Part shown: one piece after another, positions 41,273 to 47,782 of the stretch
Numbering within the stretch: the first letter of the stretch is position 1
Layout: every line of letters starts with the position of its first letter
Assembly (NCBI GenBank): GCA_045538555.1
Contig: JAZSRP010000004.1
Span: 62,001 to 126,000 of the forward strand
Source: Coliplasma sp045538555
Lineage (GTDB): Bacteria > Bacillota > Clostridia > Oscillospirales > CAG-382
DNA: 64,000 bases
Direction: 5' to 3'
Notes under the pieces: generated by a model
Databases searched by the model: none
What the model saw: only the letters and a program-made list of their open reading frames with translations
Told to the model about the DNA's origin: nothing
Position numbers and translations under genes: made by a program

Positions 41273-41364
41273 TGGCGGAGAAGGAGGGATTCGAACCCTC
41301 GAGGCGCTATTAACGCCTACACGATTTCCAGTCGTGCGCCCTCGACCAGCTAAGCGACTTCTCC
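41273..41364 (-). tRNA. tRNA-Ser (anticodon GGA)
   Basis: 92 bases with CCA, class II. Acceptor GGAGAAG/CTTCTCC, anticodon stem CACGA/TCGTG around CTGGAAA (anticodon GGA), long variable arm AGGCG/CGCCT-type, T-loop TTCGAAT. Confidence 0.96.
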
Positions 41365-41416
41365 GTATCGAAAATAATATATTTTATTCTGCGCCGTGTC
41401 TCACAGCGCAAGCGTT

Positions 41417-41445
41417 ATTATATCACATGTTTTTTTGATTGTCAA
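41417..41445 (-). promoter_or_regulatory. Promoter of tRNA-Ser
   Basis: Minus strand TTGACA (41440-41445), 17 bases, TATAAT (41417-41422): consensus sigma-A. Confidence 0.88.
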
Positions 41446-41604
41446 CAAAAAATTGCACTTTTTTGTTTTATTGTTTTTTTGGCAAAAAAAGCGATAAATA
41501 CCGATATATATAATTAGGAACAAACATAATATGGACAATGAGGATATTTTCTTTGATTTGGCGGAAATTTACAGATAAAAAATCAAAATTCGTTTTTTTG
41601 CCTA
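41446..41604. other. AT-rich spacer between tRNA-Ser promoter and surface-protein promoter
   Basis: A TATATAATT element at about 41507 and a 15-codon frame from the ATG at 41532 are present, but no ribosome site, structured RNA or repeat is visible. Confidence 0.4.
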
Positions 41605-41633
41605 TTGCTTTTTTTTGTTTGTTGGTTTATAAT
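41605..41633 (+). promoter_or_regulatory. Promoter of the CBM9-like surface protein gene
   Basis: TTGCTT (41605-41610), 17 bases, TATAAT (41628-41633), about 60 bases before the ATG with its AAGGAGAT site. Confidence 0.7.
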
Positions 41634-41694
41634 GTATAGCGCAAGTGGGATGTATATCCCAAAAACATTTATTTTTTATAAGGAGATCATTTCC

Positions 41695-43185
41695 ATGAAG
41701 AAGATTGTTACTTTTCTTCTCGTGGCAGCATTGCTCTGTGCAATGTTCGTCATCCCTTCTTCTGCAGGCAACAACCCTGAGCTCGATATCGAGTTTGCAG
41801 AGAAGGCACCTACCATCGACGGCAAAGTAAACGCCGGCGAGTACGTAAGCGCAATTCCCGTTCACAACTTTGATCCCTCCAGCCCGGAGATCAAGGACTA
41901 TCAGGAGCACAACACCTATGATGATTGGAGCTTTGAGTTCTACGTATGCTGGACCGAGACCGATCTTTACATGGCATGGGTAGTTGATACTTCCCGCCAC
42001 GCTCCTCTTCCCGAGGAGTACTACAACTCCACCGGTGAGATGTGGCAGTATTCCTGCGTTCAGTTCATCCTCACCCCCGGCGTTCCCGATGATTCCAAGC
42101 CCGGCACATACCAGACCGCTCCGTACTCCGGAAACTACCTTGAGGTAGGTCTTGCACTTCAGGCAAACGGCGACAGCTGCAAAGCTTGCTGGTCCACCCC
42201 TGTCGGTGCAGAGGCGCTCACCGTTGCTGACTGGGACTCTGTCACCACAAGAGAAGGCAACACCACCACTTACGAGGTTCGTCTCCCTTGGAACAAGACC
42301 GGCGTTGAGAAGATCGGCGACGGCGCACAGTTTGGTCTGACCTATGCAGTTGCTGCACAGGAGCACTACACCAATGTTGCCCCCGGCATGCTCGAGTGGC
42401 CCAACGGCGTCCTTGGCGTAAAGAACGCTGACGCTGCTGCAGTTGTTACTCTCACCGGACACGAAGAGATGGAAGTTACCGAGAACACCGTTGAGATTTC
42501 CCAGGCACCTGAGAAGCCCGATGGAACTCTTCCTGAGTCCTACGTTGACGGCACCGTTGCTCTCACCATCGATGAGATTGACACCTCCGTTGCTGCAAAC
42601 GGCTCCAGACTCTACACCGATCCCTCCACTATCGGCGAGATGGGTACCGCTTGGTCCGTAGCAGTTCTTCTCAAGCCCGTTGAGGGTGAGGAAGGCCGCT
42701 ACACCGTTGAGGAAGTTCTTCCCGCAGACGGCGCAGAGGACAAAGCATTTGTTACCGAGATCACTGATGGCATGCTTGCTATCACCTTCCACGCAGTTGA
42801 CGAGGCAGACGGCTCTGAGGCAGCTGCCCGCAAGACCGCTGCTGCTGCACTTGCAATCGGCACCAAGCTTGAGATGTTTGGTATCGAGGATGGCGAAGTT
42901 CTCTACGGCAACTCCATGTTCTTTGTAGTTGGCGACGCTACCGGCGACACCTCTGATGTTGTTTCCGGCGAAGAGACCTCTGACGTTTCTGTTGACGACA
43001 CCACCTCTGAGGCAACTTCCACTGCTACCTCCACCGCTACCTCCACTGCTACCTCCACCGCTACCTCCACCGATGCAAGCGATGACGAGGGCGGAATCCC
43101 CGTTTGGGTATGGATTCTCATCGCAGTTGTTGTAGTTGCAGGCGCTGCAGTTGCTGTTATCTTCATCAAGAAGAAGAAAGCATAA
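41695..43185 (+). CDS. Surface protein with CBM9-like domain, second module and membrane anchor
   Basis: 496 residues from ATG 41695 after AAGGAG. Signal peptide (1-24); a CBM9/DOMON-like beta-sandwich (about 28-265) opening APTIDGKVNAGEYVSA with WSFEFYVCWTETDLYMAW and TYEVRLPWNKTG; a ~125-residue module (about 285-415) with SVAVLLKPVEGEEGRYTVEE and IGTKLEMFGIEDGEV, similar to the module of other surface proteins here; a Thr/Ser/Ala linker with TATS repeats; EGGIPVWVWI, a membrane segment and KKKKA. It probably binds a glycan on the cell surface. Codon use is strongly biased (GGC, AAG, GCA, CTC/CTT), unlike most neighbours, which suggests very high expression. Confidence 0.87.
   Translation: MKKIVTFLLVAALLCAMFVIPSSAGNNPELDIEFAEKAPTIDGKVNAGEYVSAIPVHNFDPSSPEIKDYQEHNTYDDWSFEFYVCWTETDLYMAWVVDTSRHAPLPEEYYNSTGEMWQYSCVQFILTPGVPDDSKPGTYQTAPYSGNYLEVGLALQANGDSCKACWSTPVGAEALTVADWDSVTTREGNTTTYEVRLPWNKTGVEKIGDGAQFGLTYAVAAQEHYTNVAPGMLEWPNGVLGVKNADAAAVVTLTGHEEMEVTENTVEISQAPEKPDGTLPESYVDGTVALTIDEIDTSVAANGSRLYTDPSTIGEMGTAWSVAVLLKPVEGEEGRYTVEEVLPADGAEDKAFVTEITDGMLAITFHAVDEADGSEAAARKTAAAALAIGTKLEMFGIEDGEVLYGNSMFFVVGDATGDTSDVVSGEETSDVSVDDTTSEATSTATSTATSTATSTATSTDASDDEGGIPVWVWILIAVVVVAGAAVAVIFIKKKKA
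43018..43077 (+). repeat. 12-base tandem repeat encoding TATS
   Basis: About five units of ACTGCTACCTCC, alternating GCT ACC with one silent change, in the linker before the membrane anchor. Such repeats change length easily and would tune how far the domains reach from the membrane. Confidence 0.8.
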
Positions 43186-43228
43186 GCTGACCTCCGAAAT
43201 ATAACATTTTTGGCTGATTGAGCTTTTT

Positions 43229-43267
43229 ATCCGCCGGGCCTGAACAGCCCGGCGGATAGTTTTTTTA
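43229..43267 (+). terminator. Terminator of the surface-protein gene
   Basis: ATCCGCCGGGC / GCCCGGCGGAT, seven-base loop, then T-run; a very stable stem, in keeping with a strongly expressed gene. Confidence 0.93.
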
Positions 43268-43320
43268 CACACCATCAAAATTACCCATCCAAAAAATCCG
43301 CAAAAAAGGAGTTTTTTGTC

Positions 43321-43809
43321 ATGGCAGACAGAAGAAGCAAAATAAATTATTATCTGGACATCGCCCAAACCGTTACCGAGAGAGGCACCTGTCTCCGCAG
43401 GCGGTTTGGCGCAATTATCGTCAAGGATGACGTGATCGTCTCCACCGGTTATGCCGGTGCGCCCAGAGGCAGAGTGAATTGCTGTGATCTGGGATATTGC
43501 CTCCGAAACAAAATGAACATCCCCCGAGGGGAGAGATATGAGCTTTGCCGTTCTGTGCACGCAGAGGCAAATGCCATCATTGCCGCACCTCGTGACAGAA
43601 TGCTGGGTGCGGACCTGTATCTTGCCTGTGTTGATGCCGAGACGGGAGAGCTTGTTCCCGGTACCACCTGTTGCCAGATGTGCAAGCGGCTTGTGATAAA
43701 CGCAGGTATCGAGCGTGTTTTCGTGCGTGAAAATTTTGAAGATTATACTGTTTACAACGTTGCCGATTGGATCGAAAACGACGACAGCTTGGGACAGATT
43801 GGATATTGA
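43321..43809 (+). CDS. dCMP/cytidine deaminase-family protein
   Basis: 162 residues. Zinc motifs: HAEANAI and TCCQMCKR (usual PCxxC, here TCCxxC), plus RRRFGAIIVKDDVIVSTGYAGAP at the start. Similar to dCMP deaminases and ComE operon protein 2. It would make dUMP from dCMP. It starts a plus-strand run of four genes ending in tsaD, the last three joined by overlaps of a few bases or less. Confidence 0.91.
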   Translation: MADRRSKINYYLDIAQTVTERGTCLRRRFGAIIVKDDVIVSTGYAGAPRGRVNCCDLGYCLRNKMNIPRGERYELCRSVHAEANAIIAAPRDRMLGADLYLACVDAETGELVPGTTCCQMCKRLVINAGIERVFVRENFEDYTVYNVADWIENDDSLGQIGY

Positions 43810-43815
43810 TTTTTT

Positions 43816-44478
43816 ATGAAAAAAAGAGTTTTTGTGTTTATTTTGGCATTGTGCTGCTTGTTTGCATCCGGCTGCGGTATCCACAGGGGAAAAGCCACCG
43901 ATGCGGGTTTTGTTGACAAAAGAACCGGCGTTGAGTACGTTTTGACCGATTCGCTTGCTTTGTATGCCGTCACAAAGGGTGAGGAATACGTGCAGGTGGG
44001 TGACGAGACTTATTTTACCGTACTTCATGAGGATGCAAGCCGTTTTTTGTGCATTGAGGACAGTGGAGAGCTTTTGGTTTTCCGCGCCTCTGACGTTGCA
44101 GAACCCACCGTCTCCTCTTTTGGCGCAATTGCAGCAGGAATTTTTGTGAACAACACCACGTATATCACCAGCTTGTATGCAGATGATGAGTATCTGCCCG
44201 AGGATAAGCAGGGGCTCAATCCCACACAGGACACTGCGCTGTGCAGATCTATTGCCGCGGCTTTGACTGATCGTGATGCAGAAAACGTGGATCCTGCTTC
44301 AATAACGGAGGAGGACGTGTATTTTATTCGTCTTTATTCTCAGAGTTATCCCGGACTGTACTATCTTGTGGTATTTTTTGGCGACAACACAGGGAGATAT
44401 TATCTGCGTGACCGTGCCAACGGAAAAACCGTTATTTGCCCCCGTGAGGTGGTGGCTCGGATGGTTGGTGAGCAGTGA
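43816..44478 (+). CDS. Lipoprotein of unknown function
   Basis: 220 residues. Lipobox near ASGC at residue ~19; then a mixed alpha/beta domain with YVLTDSLALYAVTKGEEYVQVGD, ITEEDVYFIRLYSQSYPGLYYLVVFF and YLRDRANGKTVICP. No family recognised. It is six bases downstream of the deaminase gene and its TGA overlaps the rimI ATG, so it is in the tsaD operon, but a mechanistic link to that pathway is not evident. Confidence 0.8.
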   Translation: MKKRVFVFILALCCLFASGCGIHRGKATDAGFVDKRTGVEYVLTDSLALYAVTKGEEYVQVGDETYFTVLHEDASRFLCIEDSGELLVFRASDVAEPTVSSFGAIAAGIFVNNTTYITSLYADDEYLPEDKQGLNPTQDTALCRSIAAALTDRDAENVDPASITEEDVYFIRLYSQSYPGLYYLVVFFGDNTGRYYLRDRANGKTVICPREVVARMVGEQ

Positions 44479-44912
44479 TGAAATACACTATTCTGCCCCT
44501 TTCAGAGGAGCAGATACGAGGCGCCGGTTTTGTTGAGAGCCAATGTCTTGACACTGCCTGGAGCGAGAGCCAGATCGCAGAGATGATCACCAACAAAAAC
44601 GCACTGTACCTGACTGCGGTTGCCCACGGCCGGGTGTGCGGTATACTGTCCGTATATCTTGTGTGCGGAGAGGGGCAGATCATCAATCTTGCGGTTCTTC
44701 CGGAACATCGCCGTCACGGTGCGGCGTCCATGCTGATGTGTGAGGCGGAAAGGATGCTTTGTGAGCAAAAAGCAGAGACGGTGACTCTTGAGGTTTCCTG
44801 TGAAAATACGGGAGCCATTGCTTTTTATGAAAAATGGGGGTTTGTCACCGTGGGGACCCGAAAAGGGTTTTATTACGGGACGGATGCTCATATTTTGGAG
44901 AAAAAATTATGA
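44478..44912 (+). CDS. rimI: Ribosomal protein alanine N-acetyltransferase RimI
   Basis: 144 residues, GNAT fold. QIINLAVLPEHRRHGAASML gives the acetyl-CoA loop (RxxGxA with His), followed by LEVSCENTGAIAFYEKWGF and the closing GTRKGFYY. RimI is regularly encoded next to tsaD in Firmicutes. ATG at 44478 overlaps the previous stop; a GTG one codon earlier is an alternative. Overlaps tsaD by four bases. Confidence 0.92.
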   Translation: MKYTILPLSEEQIRGAGFVESQCLDTAWSESQIAEMITNKNALYLTAVAHGRVCGILSVYLVCGEGQIINLAVLPEHRRHGAASMLMCEAERMLCEQKAETVTLEVSCENTGAIAFYEKWGFVTVGTRKGFYYGTDAHILEKKL

Positions 44913-45919
44913 AAATACTTGGCATTGAATCTTCCTGTGACGAGACTGCTGCCTCTGTGGTGGAGGACGGTCGAAAGATTCTTTCAAATATCGTTGCTTC
45001 TCAGACCGACATTCATGCAGTATACGGCGGAGTGGTTCCCGAGATCGCATCACGTGCTCACACGGAGGCCATCTGCGGTGTGGTCGGCTCCGCATTGGAA
45101 TCCGCAGAGTGCAAAATGTCCGATATCGACGCCATTGCCGTTACCTATGCTCCGGGGCTTATCGGAGCGCTTCTGACCGGGGTTTCTTTTGCAAAAGGAC
45201 TTGCTTTTTCATCGGGAAAGCCCCTTGTTCCCGTGCATCATATCAGAGGACACGTTGCGGCAAACTACGTTGCGTCGCCTGAGCTCAAACCACCTTTTGT
45301 GGCACTGGTGGTATCCGGAGGACATACGTCGTTGATGCAGGTGGATGATTATACCCGCTATACTCTCATCGGTCAGACACGTGATGATGCGGCAGGAGAG
45401 GCGTTTGACAAATGTGCCAGAGTACTGGGCCTGCCCTATCCCGGCGGTGCGGCAATGGACCGTCTTGCGTCCGTGGGCGATCCGCATAAATATTCATTTT
45501 CTATCAGCCACGTGTCCGGCTCGGAATACGATTTTTCATTTTCCGGCTTGAAAACCTCTGTCATCAACCTTGTGCACACCGAGGTATCAAGAGGAAGAAT
45601 AATTGACGATGCTTTCCGTGCCGATGTTGCGGCGTCCTTTACAAACGCTTTGATTGCTACCATAAAAGACCGTCTGGAAAGGCTTTTTGACAACGGTACA
45701 GCCCAAAATATCGTGCTGGCAGGCGGTGTCGCCGCCAACTCGCACCTGCGCAAAGCCGTTTCCGACACGGCGCAAAAATACGGAAAAACGCTGTATCTTC
45801 CCCCCTTGTCCCTCTGCGGAGATAACGGCGTGATGATCGCATCACAGGGGTACTTTGAGTATGTATCCGGCAACATTTGCGGCATGTCCCTCAATGGTTT
45901 TGCCACAAAATCTGTGTAA
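44909..45919 (+). CDS. tsaD: tRNA N6-adenosine threonylcarbamoyltransferase TsaD
   Basis: 336 residues from ATG 44909 after GGAG. GIESSCDETAASVV at the start, metal site HHIRGHVAANY, FVALVVSGGHTSL, AGGVAANSHLR and DNGVMIA. With TsaB and TsaE it transfers threonylcarbamoyl to A37 of ANN-decoding tRNAs; those partners are not in the window. Last gene of its operon. Confidence 0.97.
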   Translation: MKILGIESSCDETAASVVEDGRKILSNIVASQTDIHAVYGGVVPEIASRAHTEAICGVVGSALESAECKMSDIDAIAVTYAPGLIGALLTGVSFAKGLAFSSGKPLVPVHHIRGHVAANYVASPELKPPFVALVVSGGHTSLMQVDDYTRYTLIGQTRDDAAGEAFDKCARVLGLPYPGGAAMDRLASVGDPHKYSFSISHVSGSEYDFSFSGLKTSVINLVHTEVSRGRIIDDAFRADVAASFTNALIATIKDRLERLFDNGTAQNIVLAGGVAANSHLRKAVSDTAQKYGKTLYLPPLSLCGDNGVMIASQGYFEYVSGNICGMSLNGFATKSV

Positions 45920-45935
45920 TGTATAATACATAATG

Positions 45936-46061
45936 TTTTCCACTTTTGTGGAAAAGGTTGTGGAAAACTTTTGGTTTTCCACCTATGCACAAGCAAAAAA
46001 CAAGTAAAATCAAGTAAAATTCCGCTGTCGACGGTGGAAAACTCTGTGGATATGTGGATTT
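45936..46061. other. Cluster of DnaA-box-like nonamers
   Basis: Seven nonamers within 126 bases of convergent intergenic DNA: TTTTCCACT 45936, TGTGGAAAA 45947 and 45959 (TTTTCCACA on the minus strand), TTTTCCACC 45975, GGTGGAAAA 46033, TGTGGATAT 46045, TGTGGATTT 46053. Three differ from TTATCCACA at one position. The first four form two hairpins with TTTTCCAC/GTGGAAAA arms; an AT-rich stretch follows (46062-46115). No dnaA, dnaN or rpmH is in the window. It may be a DnaA-binding site or origin-like locus; alternatively, repeated terminator hairpins of tsaD. Confidence 0.5.
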
Positions 46062-46123
46062 CTTGGTTTCAATAAAGTTATTCGACAATATATTATGTAA
46101 ACAGTGTTTATGCAAAACCGCAT

Positions 46124-46160
46124 AAAAAAACAGCTCAAGCGTAAAGCAGGAGCTGTTTTG
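46124..46160. terminator. Terminator between tsaD and the DUF6062 gene
   Basis: AAACAGCTC / GAGCTGTTT with a 13-base loop; A- and T-runs on either side permit both directions. Confidence 0.75.
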
Positions 46161-46175
46161 TGCAGAGGGAAAAAA

Positions 46176-46877
46176 TTATTTTTTTGGCAGGGCAGACTCA
46201 CCGCCCAAAAATCTGATGGAGCGTTCTACGGAGTCCCGTGAGTTGCCCCAGGGCTCTGCGTCAAAGCGGTAATCAAACTTCTTGGCAAACCAGGACACGT
46301 CATCCTTGAGGGAGGACAGATAGTCACACACCTTTTTGTTGGCAGAGTTGACAATGGCGGTGTAGCCGTCCTTTGACAGTGCTCCCTTTGCCGCCAGCAT
46401 GAGACGGCGGTAATGGGGGAGGCAAAAATAGGGCTTGTCCTCAAATTTTTGGCGGAATTCTTTTTCTTCATCAAAGAGATAGGCGGCAGTGAGAAACATT
46501 TTTGATATCTTGTCCTCAATGCGGGAGCAGACGTAACAGCTCTCCTCCAATGCCTGTATCCGTGACACGCTTTTTTGGGCTATGTCTCTGGAGAAGATGT
46601 TTCCTGTTTTCAGCTCTTTTTTCAGAGAATCAAGATGGCTTTCAAGAATGAGCGCAAGGCCGAGACGGTTTTTCATCTCAAACATTCTTGAAAAATGGCG
46701 GTTGCAGAACCCCATCTCGTTTGTTGCCTGCCTGATGTCGGGTTCCATCATTGAAGCACCCAAAATTATCTCCAGCTCATCCTGCTCCAATTTTTGAAAC
46801 AATCTGCAAAAGGGGCACCCGTCGTCTGTTGATTCAAATGCCTCTGTGACGGGGATAGTGTATATATGTTCCTTCAT
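46176..46877 (-). CDS. DUF6062 family protein
   Basis: 233 residues from ATG 46877 after GGAAAGGAGTG. Four Cys-containing motifs: CPFCRLFQKLE, MGFCNRHFSRM, SCYVCSRIEDK and FCLPHYRRL, repeating a C-x-x-C then C-x-x-H pattern twice, as expected for a duplicated metal-binding fold. The family is common in clostridia and uncharacterised. Divergent from ogg, with a promoter at 46898-46926. Confidence 0.85.
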   Translation of the reverse strand: MKEHIYTIPVTEAFESTDDGCPFCRLFQKLEQDELEIILGASMMEPDIRQATNEMGFCNRHFSRMFEMKNRLGLALILESHLDSLKKELKTGNIFSRDIAQKSVSRIQALEESCYVCSRIEDKISKMFLTAAYLFDEEKEFRQKFEDKPYFCLPHYRRLMLAAKGALSKDGYTAIVNSANKKVCDYLSSLKDDVSWFAKKFDYRFDAEPWGNSRDSVERSIRFLGGESALPKK

Positions 46878-46897
46878 ATTTGTCACTCCTTTCCTTT

Positions 46898-46926
46898 ATT
46901 ATACAACATTATTATACGATTTACAA
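46898..46926 (-). promoter_or_regulatory. Promoter of the DUF6062 gene
   Basis: Minus strand TTGTAA (46921-46926), 17 bases, TATAAT (46898-46903). Confidence 0.65.
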
Positions 46927-46942
46927 GGGCGGTGTCGCTGCT

Positions 46943-47782
46943 GTGGTAAAAAAATTCAAAAACGGAATATTGCTTTGCGGGCACCCCAATTTTGATCCGT
47001 TTGTCTCATTTGAGTGCGGTCAGTGCTTCAGGTTTGAAAAGGAGAGCGACAGCCGGTATCGGTTTGTTGCAAGGGGCAGGGGACTGACGGTTGAAAGAAT
47101 GGGAAACGATTGGTTTTTTGACGGTGTGACCGAGGAGGAGTTCCGTACCGTATGGTGGGATTATTTTGATCTGGAACGTGACTACGACGGGGTGATACGG
47201 GGATTCTCACACAATGAGGTCATATCACGGGCTGCACATGCCTCGGCGGGAATACGTATTTTTCGGCAGGATCCGTGGGAGACTTTGATTTCGTTTATAA
47301 TATCTCAAAATAACAACATTCCGCGCATAAAAAAGATCATCGACTCTTTGTGCACGCTGCTTGGTGAAAGGGCGTCTGACGGAACATTTCTTTTTCCCAC
47401 TCCCGACGCCATCTGTGAAGCAGGAACAGAAGGACTGGCGCCAATAAAAAGCGGATTTAGGGCAAAATACATATTTGATGCGGCAGAAAAAGTAAAAAGC
47501 GGACAGTTATCGCTGGAATCTGTGGCAAAGGGCACCTATGAACAGGGGCTTGCCGCTTTGAAAACCGTCAAGGGCGTGGGTGACAAGGTGGCAAACTGCG
47601 TGCTTTTGTTTGGGTTTGGTTTTTTGGATGCTTTTCCCGTGGACGTATGGGTAAAAAAGGTGATCGACAAATATTTTGACGGCAGCTTTGATCCCACCTC
47701 TCTTGGTGGATACGCGGGGATCGCCCAGCAGTATTTGTTTTATTATGAGCGCAGTATTTTGACAGAGGAGGAGAAAAAATGA
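46943..47782 (+). CDS. 8-oxoguanine DNA glycosylase/AP lyase (OGG1 type)
   Basis: 279 residues from GTG 46943 after GGGCGG. N-terminal OGG domain (FECGQCFRF), then the HhH-GPD domain with DPWETLISFIISQNN, the helix-hairpin-helix VKGVGDKVANCVLLFGF (catalytic Lys in VGDK) and PVDVW with the conserved Asp. It excises 8-oxoguanine. Its stop overlaps the next ATG (ATGA), coupling it to a membrane protein of unrelated type. Confidence 0.92.
   Translation: MVKKFKNGILLCGHPNFDPFVSFECGQCFRFEKESDSRYRFVARGRGLTVERMGNDWFFDGVTEEEFRTVWWDYFDLERDYDGVIRGFSHNEVISRAAHASAGIRIFRQDPWETLISFIISQNNNIPRIKKIIDSLCTLLGERASDGTFLFPTPDAICEAGTEGLAPIKSGFRAKYIFDAAEKVKSGQLSLESVAKGTYEQGLAALKTVKGVGDKVANCVLLFGFGFLDAFPVDVWVKKVIDKYFDGSFDPTSLGGYAGIAQQYLFYYERSILTEEEKK

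Noticed and set aside
39794..41353. Open frames of 69-86 codons running through tRNAs and hairpin arrays
   Set aside because: Their translations are only the repeat links (DEI, MKS and similar) and tRNA sequence, and they occur in all copies regardless of flank. The repeats avoid stops by chance of their composition.
41532..41579. 15-codon frame before the surface-protein gene as a leader peptide
   Set aside because: An ATG follows a TATAAT-like element, but there is no ribosome site, no regulatory codons and no terminator/antiterminator pair downstream.
41602..44028. A very long open frame on the minus strand opposite the CBM9-like protein and deaminase genes
   Set aside because: It is antisense to three well-supported genes, has no ribosome site, and is explained by the strongly biased codons of the surface protein, which leave the opposite strand open. 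The same holds for long antisense frames under the NAGPA genes (54451-55674, 60327-61754).
45920..46170. Chromosomal origin oriC as a firm call
   Set aside because: DnaA-box-like sites are clustered, but none is a perfect TTATCCACA, no dnaA/dnaN is adjacent, flanking genes are convergent, and some sites pair as hairpins. Reported only as a candidate DnaA-binding cluster.
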